Shown: positions 34,521 through 44,429, numbered from the stretch's first letter. The stretch is 51,933 bases of DNA from Gemmatimonadota bacterium (GCA_031127095.1 JARIEX010000006.1:1-51933), one strand, 5' to 3'. Translations and numbers: made by a program. The notes: generated from the letters alone by a model not told the origin.

Positions 34521-35864
34521 ATGACGCTACGTCAACGCTCCCGTCCCTTTGCTGCCGCCGCCCTCGCGCTGGCGGCCGCCGCCTCACCACTCGCCGCGCA
34601 GGGCAAGGGCAGCGACGCCCTCGCCGCCGAAATCGAAACGCGGATGGCGGCCGTGATGCCCAAAGTGGTCGCGTGGCGCCGCGACATTCACGAGCACCCC
34701 GAGCTCTCCAATCAGGAAACGCGCACGGCGGCGCTGGTGGAGAAGCATCTGCGCGCGCTCGGCCTCGAGGTGCAGCCGAACGTGGGCAAGACGGGCGTCG
34801 TGGGGATCCTGCGCGGCGGCAAGCCGGGGCCGGTGGTGGCGTTGCGCGCCGACATGGATGCGCTCCCGGTGACCGAACTGGTGGACCTGCCCTTCAAGAG
34901 CAAAGTCCGCACGATGTACAACGGGCAGGAAGTGGGCGTGATGCACGCCTGCGGCCACGACAACCACGTGGCGATCATGATGGGCACCGCCGAGGTGCTC
35001 GCCGGCATGAAGGATCGTATTCCGGGCACGGTGAAATTTCTCTTCCAGCCCGCCGAGGAAGGACTCGGCGGTGCCGAAGCGATGATCACCGACGGCGCCC
35101 TGCAAAACCCGCGTCCCTCCGCGATTTTCGGATTGCATGTGTGGCCGTCGGCGTTGGGCTCGCTCAGCACGCGCCCCGGCGGCTTCATGGCCGCGGCCGA
35201 TCAGCTCGACATCGTGGTGAAGGGACGGCAGACGCACGGTTCCGCGCCGTGGTCGGGCGTCGATCCGATCGTGATCGCCGCGCAGATCGTGATGGGACTG
35301 CAAACGATTGCCAGCCGGCAGATCGACGTCACGTCGGCCCCGGCCGTGATCACGATCGGCATGATCCAGGGCGGCAATCGCGGCAACATCATCCCCGACA
35401 GCGTGGTGATGATCGGCACGATCCGCACCTTCGATCCCGAGATGCGGAAGGAGATTCATGCCCGCGTGAAGCGCACGGTGGAAGACATCGCGCACTCCGG
35501 CGGCGCGACGGCACTCGTGAACGTGTCCGTGGGCGGTCTCATCACGCAGAACGATGCGTCGCTGCTGGAGAAGATGACCCCCACGCTGCAGCGCACGGCC
35601 GGCGACGGCGGCTTCAAGATCGTCAACCCCGTGACCGGCTCGGAAGACTTTCCGGCCTTCACCAAAGACATCCCGGGGCTGTTCTACTTCCTCGGTGTAG
35701 CCCCCAAGGGGATGGATCAGAAGTCGCAGGCCGCCAACCACTCGCCGCTGTTCTTCGCCGACGAGGCCGCGTTGCCGACCGGTGTGCGCGCGATGACGAA
35801 TCTGGCCGTGGATTATCTCAAGAGCGGCGGCATCGCCACCGCCAATCCGGCGATGAAGCAGTAA
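34521..35864 (+). CDS. Secreted M20-family amidohydrolase (M20D-like)
   Basis: 447 residues from the ATG at 34521, with a signal peptide (ALALAAAASPLAAQG). M20D motifs are clear: RRDIHEHPELSNQE, ALRADMDALPV, HACGHDNHVAIMMG, the catalytic glutamates in QPAEEGLGGAEAM and GLHVWP. This group hydrolyses N-acyl amino acids such as hippurate or indole-acetyl amino acids. Unlike most family members this one is exported. The stop lies 2 bp from the stop of the convergent NTF2-like gene, so there is no room for separate terminators. Confidence 0.88.
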   Translation: MTLRQRSRPFAAAALALAAAASPLAAQGKGSDALAAEIETRMAAVMPKVVAWRRDIHEHPELSNQETRTAALVEKHLRALGLEVQPNVGKTGVVGILRGGKPGPVVALRADMDALPVTELVDLPFKSKVRTMYNGQEVGVMHACGHDNHVAIMMGTAEVLAGMKDRIPGTVKFLFQPAEEGLGGAEAMITDGALQNPRPSAIFGLHVWPSALGSLSTRPGGFMAAADQLDIVVKGRQTHGSAPWSGVDPIVIAAQIVMGLQTIASRQIDVTSAPAVITIGMIQGGNRGNIIPDSVVMIGTIRTFDPEMRKEIHARVKRTVEDIAHSGGATALVNVSVGGLITQNDASLLEKMTPTLQRTAGDGGFKIVNPVTGSEDFPAFTKDIPGLFYFLGVAPKGMDQKSQAANHSPLFFADEAALPTGVRAMTNLAVDYLKSGGIATANPAMKQ

Positions 35865-35866
35865 GG

Positions 35867-36259
35867 CTACGCCTCGACGAACGTCTCCGAGTGGATCAGC
35901 CAGCCCATTTCGCTGAATCGCCACTCGGCGACGTAATGCCCACCCTGCTCGTGCATGCCGGCCATGCGGCGCCACCGACCAACCCAGCGTCCGCGCTCGG
36001 TGGCGCGCATCGGGTCGGCCAGCGTGACCTGCTCGGGCGTGCGCACGTAGGTCACGAACGCCCGGTCGGCAAACTGTTCGGCGAACGCGACGCGTGAGGC
36101 GTCACGGCCGGTGAGCGTCGGTCCACCGGCCACACCGACCACGATATCCGGTGCCATGAACGACACCGTGCGGTCAGCGTCGTGCGCCGCAATCGCCTGA
36201 TTGGACTGCGCGCGCAGCGCACGAATCTGATCGCTACCCATCGTCACGGCATCACTCAC
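35867..36259 (-). CDS. NTF2/SnoaL-like (DUF4440-type) protein
   Basis: 130 residues from the GTG at 36259 (GTGA overlap with the peptidase stop); an ATG at 36241 gives 124. The helix-then-sheet pattern AHDADRTVSFMAPDIVVGVAGG, RGRWVGRWR, HYVAEWRF and WLIHSETF is that of small NTF2-fold proteins, which may be enzymes or stress-related binding proteins. Function cannot be assigned. It is coupled to the S9 peptidase upstream. Confidence 0.75.
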   Translation of the reverse strand: MSDAVTMGSDQIRALRAQSNQAIAAHDADRTVSFMAPDIVVGVAGGPTLTGRDASRVAFAEQFADRAFVTYVRTPEQVTLADPMRATERGRWVGRWRRMAGMHEQGGHYVAEWRFSEMGWLIHSETFVEA

Positions 36260-38703
36260 ATCGTGGTGCGCTTTTTCGGCTTCACGTACTGATCGAGCCA
36301 CGCGGCCATCTCCGCGAGCGCCTGCCCCACGCTTTCCCGCGCGCGGTAGCCGTGTGATTCACCCGGCAACTGCACGTAGCGCGTGGTGGCACCGTTCCCC
36401 TTGAGCGCCTGATACATGCGCTCGCTCTGAATGGGATACGTGCCCGTGTTGTTGTCGGCCATGCCGTGCACCAGCAGGATCGGATCCTTGATCTTGTTGG
36501 CGTACGTGAACGGGGACATCGCCCCGTACAGCTCGGGGGCATCCCAATACGTGCGCTCCTCGCCCTGGAAGCCGAACGGCGTGAGCGTGCGGTTGTAGGC
36601 GCCGCTCTCCGCCACGCCGGCGCGGAACAGCCGCGTGTGCGCCAGCAGATTCGCCGTCATGAAGGCGCCGTACGAATGGCCACCCACACCGATGCGGTCA
36701 CGGTCCGCGACGCCCATGGCAACGATGGTGTCCACCGCCGCCTTCGCACTCGCGGTGAGTTGCTCCACGTAGCTGTCATTCGGTTCCTTCCCGTCCACGC
36801 CGACGATGGGCATGGTGGGGTTGTCCATCACGCCGTACCCTTGCGTGAGCATGAACAGGTGCGACGAGCCGCTCGGGCGCACGAAGCGGTACGGCGAGCC
36901 GACCACCTGCGACGCCGCTTCCTTGGAGCGGAACTCCAGCGGATACGCCCACAGGAAGAACGGCAGCGGACCATCCTTGGCCTTGTCGTAGCCGGCCGGC
37001 AGATAGATCGTGGCCGACAGCTTCACACCATCGGGGCGCGTGTACGTGATGAGCTGGCTCGTGACACCGGCGAACACCGGGGCCGGATCGGTGAACTGCG
37101 TGATCGCACGCGGGGCGGCCGCGGGACGCGCCAGATCGCGCACGAAATAGTTGGGGGCGTCGGCCTTCGACTCGCGACGCGTGAGCGCCACGGTCCCGTT
37201 CACATCGAGCATGCCGATGGGCTGCTCGAAGAAGGGGGCCGCACTGCGGAACACCCGCGTGGTGCGCGCCGTGGCCAGATCGAAGCGATCCACGAACGGG
37301 CGATCGCCTTCGGGGCCGGCACCGAGCCCGCTCAGGAACGCCACCTTCTTGTCGGGCGTGGTCAGCAGCACCGTCTGACCGCGTGCATCGCGCGCCGTGA
37401 GGAAGTCGCCCGGATCGGCGTAGCGGTCTTCACTCGAGCGCTCCCAGAGCATCCGCGGGGCCTTCACGCCCGACGGATCGATGATCCACGCGCGCGTCTT
37501 GCGCGTCTTGCCTTCGGTTTCGCGCGCGATGGCTAGGCCGGCCGTGCTCCACGTGATCGCACCGGCACGCCAGCTCGTTTCCAGCAGGGTTTTCGGCGTG
37601 CCGGTGAACGGCGCCTCCAGCAACGCGACGCGGTCGCGCTTGTCCGCCTTCGAGTCGCTGTCGCCACCGTCAAGGGCTTCCACCCACGCCAGCGTGGCAT
37701 CGACATCGCGCCGCCACTGCACGTTGCGGATGCCGGCCAGCGCGCCGTTACCACCCCACGGCACACGCTCGATGAGCGGACGGCTCACGATCGACTTCAC
37801 GACCACGCCATCCATCGACCACACTTCGGTGCGCGTGGGGAAATAATTCAGCGGCACCGTATAGGAGAACGGACGCGACAGCGTGCTCACCAGCAGGTAG
37901 CGTCCATCGGGCGACGCGCTGACATCGGTGCGCATCCCGGGGGCGCCGAGGGGCTTGACGGTGCCGTCGAGCGTCACGAGCGCCAGTTGACTCGTGCCGT
38001 AATGTTCGAAGATCGCTTCGTCGAACGGGCTCTTGAGCAGATCCTGATACGTGGCGGCGCGGTCATTGCGACCGGTGAGCGCTTCCTGCACGATCGGTCC
38101 TTCCGGCGTGGTCGTCATGGCCGGGGCTGCACCGCGCGTCGTCGGCACGAACGTGCAGGCCAGCGACGCCGTCGACACCCACGAGCAGGGATTGCCCAGA
38201 ATCGCCGTCAGGCGCTGCGGCGTGAGCGGCTTCGCCTGTGCTGTCGCCACATCGGCCAGCCACAACGTGATCGCGTCATCGCTCGTCACCGTGAAGGCGA
38301 TCTTCTGGCCGTCGGCCGACCACGACACGTTCTCGATGCTGGCGCCGGCGGGAATCGATGCCTGAATCTTGCGCGCGGCACCACCGGTGACCGCCTGCAG
38401 CGAGAGCCCCGTATAGCTCTGGCCGCGCGTAGGGCCGCTGGTCTTGGGATCGAAGCGCAATCCAGCCAACCGATATTCGAAGGCGGCCACGTCACTGATC
38501 GGCGGCAGCGCCGGACGTTCCAGCAGCAGCAGCCGCTGACGGTCGGGGCTCATCTGCACCAGCGGGGTGGCCGGCTGATCGAGAATCTGTGCGATGGGCT
38601 GCGGCGGCTGCCGGTACTGCGCCTGCGCCACGGACGGCCCGAAGGCCGGCACCAGCGCCACGACGACCGCGAGGACACGCGGCGAACGAGAGAGGAGTGT
38701 CAC
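36256..38703 (-). CDS. Secreted S9-family peptidase (prolyl oligopeptidase/glutamyl endopeptidase type)
   Basis: 815 residues. A signal peptide (VLAVVVALVPAFGPSVAQAQ) precedes a beta-propeller (~50-540) and an alpha/beta hydrolase domain. The catalytic serine is in GGHSYGAFM near 673, the aspartate in VHGMADNNTG near 746 and the histidine in GESHGYRARES near 782. The YDKAKDGPLPFFLWAYP segment begins the hydrolase domain. It resembles the plant-type glutamyl endopeptidase (S9D) group in overall layout. It acts outside the cytoplasm on peptides. The stop overlaps the next gene's start. Confidence 0.9.
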   Translation of the reverse strand: MTLLSRSPRVLAVVVALVPAFGPSVAQAQYRQPPQPIAQILDQPATPLVQMSPDRQRLLLLERPALPPISDVAAFEYRLAGLRFDPKTSGPTRGQSYTGLSLQAVTGGAARKIQASIPAGASIENVSWSADGQKIAFTVTSDDAITLWLADVATAQAKPLTPQRLTAILGNPCSWVSTASLACTFVPTTRGAAPAMTTTPEGPIVQEALTGRNDRAATYQDLLKSPFDEAIFEHYGTSQLALVTLDGTVKPLGAPGMRTDVSASPDGRYLLVSTLSRPFSYTVPLNYFPTRTEVWSMDGVVVKSIVSRPLIERVPWGGNGALAGIRNVQWRRDVDATLAWVEALDGGDSDSKADKRDRVALLEAPFTGTPKTLLETSWRAGAITWSTAGLAIARETEGKTRKTRAWIIDPSGVKAPRMLWERSSEDRYADPGDFLTARDARGQTVLLTTPDKKVAFLSGLGAGPEGDRPFVDRFDLATARTTRVFRSAAPFFEQPIGMLDVNGTVALTRRESKADAPNYFVRDLARPAAAPRAITQFTDPAPVFAGVTSQLITYTRPDGVKLSATIYLPAGYDKAKDGPLPFFLWAYPLEFRSKEAASQVVGSPYRFVRPSGSSHLFMLTQGYGVMDNPTMPIVGVDGKEPNDSYVEQLTASAKAAVDTIVAMGVADRDRIGVGGHSYGAFMTANLLAHTRLFRAGVAESGAYNRTLTPFGFQGEERTYWDAPELYGAMSPFTYANKIKDPILLVHGMADNNTGTYPIQSERMYQALKGNGATTRYVQLPGESHGYRARESVGQALAEMAAWLDQYVKPKKRTTM

Positions 38704-38764
38704 ACGTCTTCCGATGTTCGAAGTGAAACCACGACCTGCATGAACGAACGACCGTGCTGCATTG

Positions 38765-39853
38765 CTACCGCAGTGTCATTACCAACCCGTTGTGCGCCTT
38801 GATGACGCCGGCCCGCTGAATATCGAATCCGTTCTCATGGCAGTACAACCCCATCTGGTGCACGTCCATCAGTTCGCGGTAGCCGTGATTCATCCAGTCG
38901 GCCATCAGGTTGTAGAACACGCGCGACTTGAACTGATTGCGCGGGGTCGTCATCACCACCGTGCCGCCCGGCTTGAGAAAGCGCCGGTGCATCTCGAGAC
39001 ACTCCGCCTTGTGCGCGTCGGGAAAATGCTCCAACAGCCCGATCGAGACCACCACATCGAATTCCTTGCCGTACGTGAGGTCGCGAATGTCGGCGACCTC
39101 GAAGTGAATCGGCATCTCGTCGCGGTACCACACGCGCTGGTGGCCCGTGGTTGGATCGACGCCCAGAAACGGATAGTCGAGCGGAAACTTGCCGAACCGG
39201 TCGGTGGCGCAGAAGGCGTCGTAGTCCACCAGCACGATCTCGCCGCCCGGATACATCGCCGCCAGCTGCATCGCCTCGTAGCCGTCGGCCGCCCCGAGAA
39301 AGAGAATGCGTGGTTTCTTCACATTGAGACCGGCAAACAGGGCCCGCTTACCGCGGGGATCCCACACCGCGTCTTCCACCCGCATGATCTTGTTCCACAC
39401 CGCCAGATAGGCGATGTCCTGCAGGGCCTCCTTCGCCTCGTGCAGATCCAGCCGCGACAATGCGTCGCCGAACTGCGCCTTTGCCTGGTGCTGCGCCTCA
39501 GGCACATCGGTCAGGAAGAACTGGTGGAAGGCGGTGTTGAACAGGCGCCAGCCGTCGGCAATCGGCAGCGGCTGCTGATGCGTCTGCTCGTAGCTCCGCC
39601 GCGCGCTCGACCACTTCTCGGTGCGATACGGGCGCCCCACATCCTGCCAGCGCAGCGTAGACCAGTCCAGCGCACTGACATCCTCGAACAGATCGGGCGC
39701 CTGATCGCGCAGGTCAATCCGATATTGCCCGGTCAGCTCGTGGTGACCGATGCCATGGCGTGCGCCACGCGGTCGGCCCCACGGGCGACTGGTCTGAGCA
39801 GGAAAAGCGCGCGTGCTGGCCGCGGCGGTTTCGGGGGCGATCAGCGTAGCCAT
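38765..39853 (-). CDS. Class I SAM-dependent methyltransferase with an N-terminal extension
   Basis: 362 residues. The first ~165 form an extension of unknown role rich in aromatic residues (FNTAFHQFFLTD). The methyltransferase core starts with ILFLGAADGYEAMQLAAMYPGG and the acidic IVLVDYD, followed by VADIRDL, VVVSIGLLEHFPD and GGTVVMTTPRNQ. LEHFPD is the usual post-motif II/III signature of small-molecule methyltransferases. It is probably its own transcript, as 61-110 bp separate it from both neighbours. The substrate is unknown. Confidence 0.8.
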   Translation of the reverse strand: MATLIAPETAAASTRAFPAQTSRPWGRPRGARHGIGHHELTGQYRIDLRDQAPDLFEDVSALDWSTLRWQDVGRPYRTEKWSSARRSYEQTHQQPLPIADGWRLFNTAFHQFFLTDVPEAQHQAKAQFGDALSRLDLHEAKEALQDIAYLAVWNKIMRVEDAVWDPRGKRALFAGLNVKKPRILFLGAADGYEAMQLAAMYPGGEIVLVDYDAFCATDRFGKFPLDYPFLGVDPTTGHQRVWYRDEMPIHFEVADIRDLTYGKEFDVVVSIGLLEHFPDAHKAECLEMHRRFLKPGGTVVMTTPRNQFKSRVFYNLMADWMNHGYRELMDVHQMGLYCHENGFDIQRAGVIKAHNGLVMTLR

Positions 39854-39963
39854 ACGAGACCCGGCGTGAGAATGTCGACCGGTGGAGTCTGGGTTCTCGA
39901 CGGGCTCGGCGCCAGTGCTAGGAGCTGGGGCCGGGGCTCCGTTCGGCGCCCCGGGTGTCTGCG

Positions 39964-41838
39964 CTACCGCCGCTGCGTGCCGGTCGTATCCGTCAGCGCT
40001 CGCATGAACGCCACCAGGTCGCGCTGCTCGGTCGCGGTCAGACGCAGCGGATCGGGAGGCAGCGTCTGGTGATCGAGCTGAATCCCGATGCCGGCCCCGC
40101 CGCCGCGGTTGTAGAAGTCCACGACGGCCTCGAGCGTGCGGTACACCCCGTTATGCATGTACGGCGCCGTCAGCGCCACGTTGCGGAGGGACGGCGTCTT
40201 GAACGCGTAACGGTGCGGCTCAGCACGGGTCAGTCGAAAGCGACCGAGATCAGGATCAATCGTGGCGTTGGCGATGACCGCGCGTGACGGCGTGCCGAGC
40301 ACTTCCACCTCGGCTTTCCGATAGGCGGGCGGGACGGTGCCGTTGGTGAGGGGAATGAAGTGGCAGGTGGCGCACTTTCCCTTGCCCACGAACACATTGA
40401 AGCCGCGCCGCTCCTGGTCGGACAGAGCGGCCACATCACCGCGGAGCGCCCGGTCCACCGGTGAATTCAGCCGCGTCAGGCTCCGCTGATAGGCCGCCAG
40501 CACCGTCCGGATCTGCGCGGCGGTGACCACGGAGTCCGTGTGCGCCGGGACGTTTGTAAAGGCCACGCGGAAGCGGGCCACGACCGACGTGTCGGTCGCG
40601 AGCCTCGCCGCGATGCGGGACAAACTGCCATGCATTTCGTCCACGTTCTCGACCACGTCCGTGACCTGGTCTTCGAGATACGTGGTCCTGAGGTCCGCGA
40701 AGGAGCCCAGCTGCAGGCCACTATTGATGACCGTGGGCGTATTCCGCGCCAGTGGCGCACCGCCCCGTGCGCGGTTCACCGCGAGTCCATCGGTGAACGC
40801 CTTCTCGGCCATGTGACAGCTGCTGCACGCACGCGTGCCGTCGCCGGAGAGCTGCGTGTCGTGGAAGAGCCGCTCCCCCAGCGCGATCTGCGCGGGTGTG
40901 CCCGGCGTCGCATCGATCGGTGCGAAGCCCATGACATCGAAGGCGGCGCTGTCGAATACCGTCGCCGCATCCATGCGGAACGCCCGACGTTCCGCCGGCA
41001 CGCCGATCGCCATCGACAGGCGCACCTGCTGCATCGCCAGGCCGAGAGGAATGAGCCGCTGTGACAGAAAGGTGAAGTGGTCGAACGTGTCACGATCGCT
41101 CGTCGCCAGCAGCATCGTGCGTGCCTCGGCCACCAGCGAATCCACGTGCGACCAGGTACTGTCAGCCGTACGGTATGGGGCCAGCGACCGCACGATGCTC
41201 TCGAGCGCGACGTCCGCCTCAGCCAGCGAATGCCCCGCCACCGGAGAATCGAATCCCGGGAGACCGAGTGTCGCGATGCGCGCCAGCTCCAGCTTCACCG
41301 CATCCCACACATGCGCGTCGGAGGCGTGCTGCGCGCCCATCATCGTCTGGGCTCGCGTGACCAGCGGACGCAACGTGCCCGTCTCCCGGGTGATCGCCTC
41401 CCGCTCGCTGACCGGCGCATCGCCATACAGCGCTTCTTCGATCACCTGAAATCCCGTCGGCGGAAAGACCGCCTCCGGGCCTTCTTCGTCGTCCACCTCC
41501 AGCAGCGCCGGGCCGTTCATCTCCTTGGCGGTGGTCGGCGTGTAGTACTCCAGCGCCAGTTCGGCGAGCTTGAACGCACGACGTGCATCGACGAATGCCG
41601 TCCGTACACGCGGGACATCGGCGTCGGTTCGTAGCGCAACCGCTGCCGAGTCCAACTGCGCGATGCGAAGAGCCAGCGTATCGACGTGCGCGCGCCACAC
41701 GACGACGGTCTGCATGGCGCGCGCATCGTCGCTCGCCGTGGTCGCGCCGGGTGTCGAGACGGCGTCCGTGTCGGTACCACCACAGGCACCCATCGCTGCC
41801 GCGCAGGCCAGCGTGAACAGATACGATCGGGTCTTCAT
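39964..41838 (-). CDS. Imelysin-like/di-heme cytochrome c peroxidase lipoprotein
   Basis: 624 residues. A lipoprotein signal with lipobox MGAC is followed by a helical imelysin-like domain (~40-290) with the GFQVIEEALYGD motif (family GxHxxE). Residues ~315-620 are a MauG/CcpA peroxidase domain with two heme c sites, CSSCH near 336 and CATCH near 487, and distal segments NTPTVINSG and TPSLRNVALTAPYMHNG. Similar fused proteins are known in Bacteroidota. It may reduce H2O2 or oxidise a partner protein in the periplasm, and the imelysin part hints at iron. A 9-bp-stem hairpin separates it from the PhoX-like gene upstream. Confidence 0.88.
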   Translation of the reverse strand: MKTRSYLFTLACAAAMGACGGTDTDAVSTPGATTASDDARAMQTVVVWRAHVDTLALRIAQLDSAAVALRTDADVPRVRTAFVDARRAFKLAELALEYYTPTTAKEMNGPALLEVDDEEGPEAVFPPTGFQVIEEALYGDAPVSEREAITRETGTLRPLVTRAQTMMGAQHASDAHVWDAVKLELARIATLGLPGFDSPVAGHSLAEADVALESIVRSLAPYRTADSTWSHVDSLVAEARTMLLATSDRDTFDHFTFLSQRLIPLGLAMQQVRLSMAIGVPAERRAFRMDAATVFDSAAFDVMGFAPIDATPGTPAQIALGERLFHDTQLSGDGTRACSSCHMAEKAFTDGLAVNRARGGAPLARNTPTVINSGLQLGSFADLRTTYLEDQVTDVVENVDEMHGSLSRIAARLATDTSVVARFRVAFTNVPAHTDSVVTAAQIRTVLAAYQRSLTRLNSPVDRALRGDVAALSDQERRGFNVFVGKGKCATCHFIPLTNGTVPPAYRKAEVEVLGTPSRAVIANATIDPDLGRFRLTRAEPHRYAFKTPSLRNVALTAPYMHNGVYRTLEAVVDFYNRGGGAGIGIQLDHQTLPPDPLRLTATEQRDLVAFMRALTDTTGTQRR

Positions 41839-41855
41839 AGTTGGGCGAATGATGA

Positions 41856-41884
41856 CCGGCCCGGAGCGCAGAGCCCCGGGCCGG
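41856..41884. terminator. Hairpin between the PhoX-like gene and the peroxidase gene
   Basis: CCGGCCCGG (41856-41864) pairs perfectly with CCGGGCCGG (41876-41884) over an 11-nt loop. There is no U-run. It ends 17 nt before the peroxidase ATG on the minus strand, so it may uncouple the two genes or act as partial terminator or mRNA stabiliser. Confidence 0.55.
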
Positions 41885-41908
41885 CAGGTAATCAGGAAAT
41901 CGTGCGGA

Positions 41909-43372
41909 TTAGCGCGGCAGGCCCTTCACCAAGACCAGCATGCTGGCCTGATTCTCGGTCGGCCGCACGGTGCCGCCATCCACCCCCTGGTACTTCGTGC
42001 CACGCCACGAGTGCGGCTGCAGCGCAATCATGAACGTGTTGTCCTGACCGAGCATGGTGGACATGTCGAGCATGGCGCCGAATTCCCAACCGGCCTTGCC
42101 GGCCGGGCGTCCACCGACCGCGTTGTACAGCGCGGCGTCAGACATCGTACGGCGGTGATCCATCTCGAGCACCGGCTTGAGCTCACGCGTCGCGATGTTG
42201 TACTGGTAGATGTAGGCATCGTGCGTTTCATCGCCGTAGCCGTTGTCATCTTCCTGCAGGTACACGTAGTTCTGGCCGACGAAGATGTTGTCGAGGTTCT
42301 GGAACACGCGCGCGGCGTTCGTGGCCGACTTGTCGTCGCCGTCGGCGATCACTTCCAGCGTGCCCTGCAGCGGGTTGCTCGCATCGAGGCGCAGGCGATA
42401 GGCGCGGCCGTACTTCGAGCGGCTATAGTCGGCGTTGACGCCCGTGTTGTTCTGGCCGGTCGCCACGAAGTAGATCTCGCGGTTGTTGACATCGGAGCCC
42501 TTACGGTAGTCCACGTCTTCGACGCGCGCGAAGCGCACGGCGTTGAGCGCCGCGCCGGCGAGGTTGACCTGACGGCCCGTCAGCGTCTTCTGGCCGGTAA
42601 TCTGGCGAAACTGCACGGGATACGTCTGGCCGATCACCATGTCGCGTTCGCGCGTGTTGTTGTCGGCGCGTGCGAGCACGTACAAGTTGCCGTTGTCGAG
42701 ATCGCCCACGGTATTCGCGAGGTACATGGCCACCTGGCCCCCTTCCGCGCCCGAATCGTCGTCGCCGATAATGACGACCGTGCGGTTCGGGAACGCCACC
42801 TTGGGAAGCGGCACGGCGTTCTCGGCGTTGAAACGCCCGAAGGCCGACAGGTACTTGGGCGTGTTGGCCGCGCCCGACGGATCCACCGCGAGCATTTCGG
42901 ACTCTTCGTTGCTCTCACCGGCCGTGATGAAGGCACTGAAGCCGTGTTCGGCGACGGTGGCCAAGGACGCCGAGCAGAGTCGGTAGCGACCGGCGGTCGA
43001 GTTCACGACGTAGTCACCGGAGACCGGCTTCAGGTCCTTGTCGAAGCGGATACGCGAGACGGCAAAGTTGTCTTCGTGGTTCACGAGCGCCGTGAACGAC
43101 CCATCGGTGTTCTTGATGAAGCCGCTGCCGTCGGCCGAGCCGCCGAAGCGGTAGGTCGGTGAAGCGGCCAGCACATCGTCGCTGCTGATGAGGCTGTAGA
43201 TCTCGACGCCCGACACCAACGACTTGATCAGGGCCGGCGTGACCGACTGGTTCTTGAGCGCGACCGGTGCGACCGGCTGCACATTGGTGGTGGAATCGTC
43301 ACTGCACGCGGCGACGAGCAGGCTGCACGAGGCAACCAGTGCGCGCGTTGGTAAGCTGGAGGGGTAGCGCAT
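41909..43372 (-). CDS. Secreted lipoprotein resembling PhoX/DUF839 phosphatases
   Basis: 487 residues. A lipoprotein signal with lipobox VAAC (ALVASCSLLVAACSDD) leads a beta-propeller-like protein. Motifs such as FVNHED-like ALVNHEDNFAV, FGRFNAENAVPLP, VVIIGDDDSG followed by GNLYVLARAD, and DNIFVGQNYVYLQEDDNG match the PhoX/DUF839 pattern in order. PhoX enzymes are Ca/Fe phosphatases; without structural alignment I cannot say that all metal ligands are kept. It is followed by the di-heme peroxidase lipoprotein, so the pair may work together at the outer surface. Confidence 0.6.
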   Translation of the reverse strand: MRYPSSLPTRALVASCSLLVAACSDDSTTNVQPVAPVALKNQSVTPALIKSLVSGVEIYSLISSDDVLAASPTYRFGGSADGSGFIKNTDGSFTALVNHEDNFAVSRIRFDKDLKPVSGDYVVNSTAGRYRLCSASLATVAEHGFSAFITAGESNEESEMLAVDPSGAANTPKYLSAFGRFNAENAVPLPKVAFPNRTVVIIGDDDSGAEGGQVAMYLANTVGDLDNGNLYVLARADNNTRERDMVIGQTYPVQFRQITGQKTLTGRQVNLAGAALNAVRFARVEDVDYRKGSDVNNREIYFVATGQNNTGVNADYSRSKYGRAYRLRLDASNPLQGTLEVIADGDDKSATNAARVFQNLDNIFVGQNYVYLQEDDNGYGDETHDAYIYQYNIATRELKPVLEMDHRRTMSDAALYNAVGGRPAGKAGWEFGAMLDMSTMLGQDNTFMIALQPHSWRGTKYQGVDGGTVRPTENQASMLVLVKGLPR

Positions 43373-43411
43373 GGAACCGGCGTCCTCTGTATGGAGATGT
43401 GTCGCGAATGA

Positions 43412-43433
43412 AACGATCAGACAGGCGATCGTT
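43412..43433. promoter_or_regulatory. Inverted repeat upstream of the PhoX-like gene
   Basis: AACGATC (43412-43418) and GATCGTT (43427-43433) form a perfect 7-bp inverted repeat with an 8-nt spacer, about 40 bp before the ATG. Operator or small hairpin are both possible. The rest of the 201-bp gap 43373-43573 shows no convincing promoter. Confidence 0.3.
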
Positions 43434-43573
43434 GTTCACCGCGAACATACGAAGGACCGGCCGAAGAATCGGAGACAGCCGTATCACGCCAGCGTCACGA
43501 ACATGTTGCAGGAGAGCGGGAGCCGTGAAGACCAGACATTGCTGTACACAACGTCAGGTGCCTCGCTCCGCCG

Positions 43574-44374
43574 TCAGCTCAGCCCGAACTCTTCCCGCGC
43601 CTGACGCGCGGCGCGGCTCTGCACGTCGCCGGCAGCCAGCGCGGCGGCCCCTTCGGCCAGCGACTCCTCACGCCGGGCCAGCAGCCGCCAGAACTCATCC
43701 GCTGCACTGCCGGCGCCGTCGTCGGCGGGCAGCAGCGCGTACATCGCCTTGTACATCATCGAGAAGGCGAAGAAAATCGCGATCATGTCGGGGAGTACCA
43801 GCACGAAGCGCGTGATCGCGTTCACGTTGGCCACCTGATCGTTGAACGCCGGCGTATTGAACGGCGCCAGCACCATGCGGTAGTTGATCAGGAAGTTCAC
43901 CACTCCCGCCGCCAGATTCGTCACGCCGATCAGGATGCCGGCCTTCCGCATGGCCCGTCCCACCGTGGGCTCGTCCAGCAGTCGATTCATCTGCTGCTCA
44001 CGCTGCGGCGTATCCGGACCCAGCCCCTGCAACGCAATGGCCCGCGTGACCGGCACACCAACCAGCGCCGTCACGCCGAACACCAGGAACGAGACCACAT
44101 ACGACGCGCTGTCCTTCACGGCAAACAGCAGCCCGTCCACGTACCAGAACGCGAGCGCCCCGCGCATCAGCGACGTGAGCCCCACGAACGCCGTGATGAA
44201 ATTGAAGCGGCGGGTGATCACCAGCAGATCGATGAGCACCCAGGCCACGGGAATCATCGCCGCCGTGAGGTACGCGTTGAGCGTCCCGAGCGGCGCGGTC
44301 CCGTACTTCAGAACGAGGATCGGTATCGCGGCACCGATCAGCACGTCCAGGAGGAGCTTCAGCGTCTTCGACAT
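43574..44374 (-). CDS. VC0807-family integral membrane protein
   Basis: 266 residues with about six membrane spans. The opening LLLDVLIGAAIPILVLKYG, the segment VAWVLIDLLVITRRFNFI and VNFLINYRMV are in the style of the VC0807 family, whose function is unknown. The C-terminal ~40 residues are hydrophilic and alanine-rich and probably cytoplasmic. A 176-bp gap containing a long inverted repeat separates it from the DUF2461 gene upstream. Confidence 0.75.
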   Translation of the reverse strand: MSKTLKLLLDVLIGAAIPILVLKYGTAPLGTLNAYLTAAMIPVAWVLIDLLVITRRFNFITAFVGLTSLMRGALAFWYVDGLLFAVKDSASYVVSFLVFGVTALVGVPVTRAIALQGLGPDTPQREQQMNRLLDEPTVGRAMRKAGILIGVTNLAAGVVNFLINYRMVLAPFNTPAFNDQVANVNAITRFVLVLPDMIAIFFAFSMMYKAMYALLPADDGAGSAADEFWRLLARREESLAEGAAALAAGDVQSRAARQAREEFGLS

Positions 44375-44429
44375 GAACAGGCAATCTCACCAGCGCTGGG
44401 GCTGGGCGGTACCGGCGAGGGGTGGGGAA

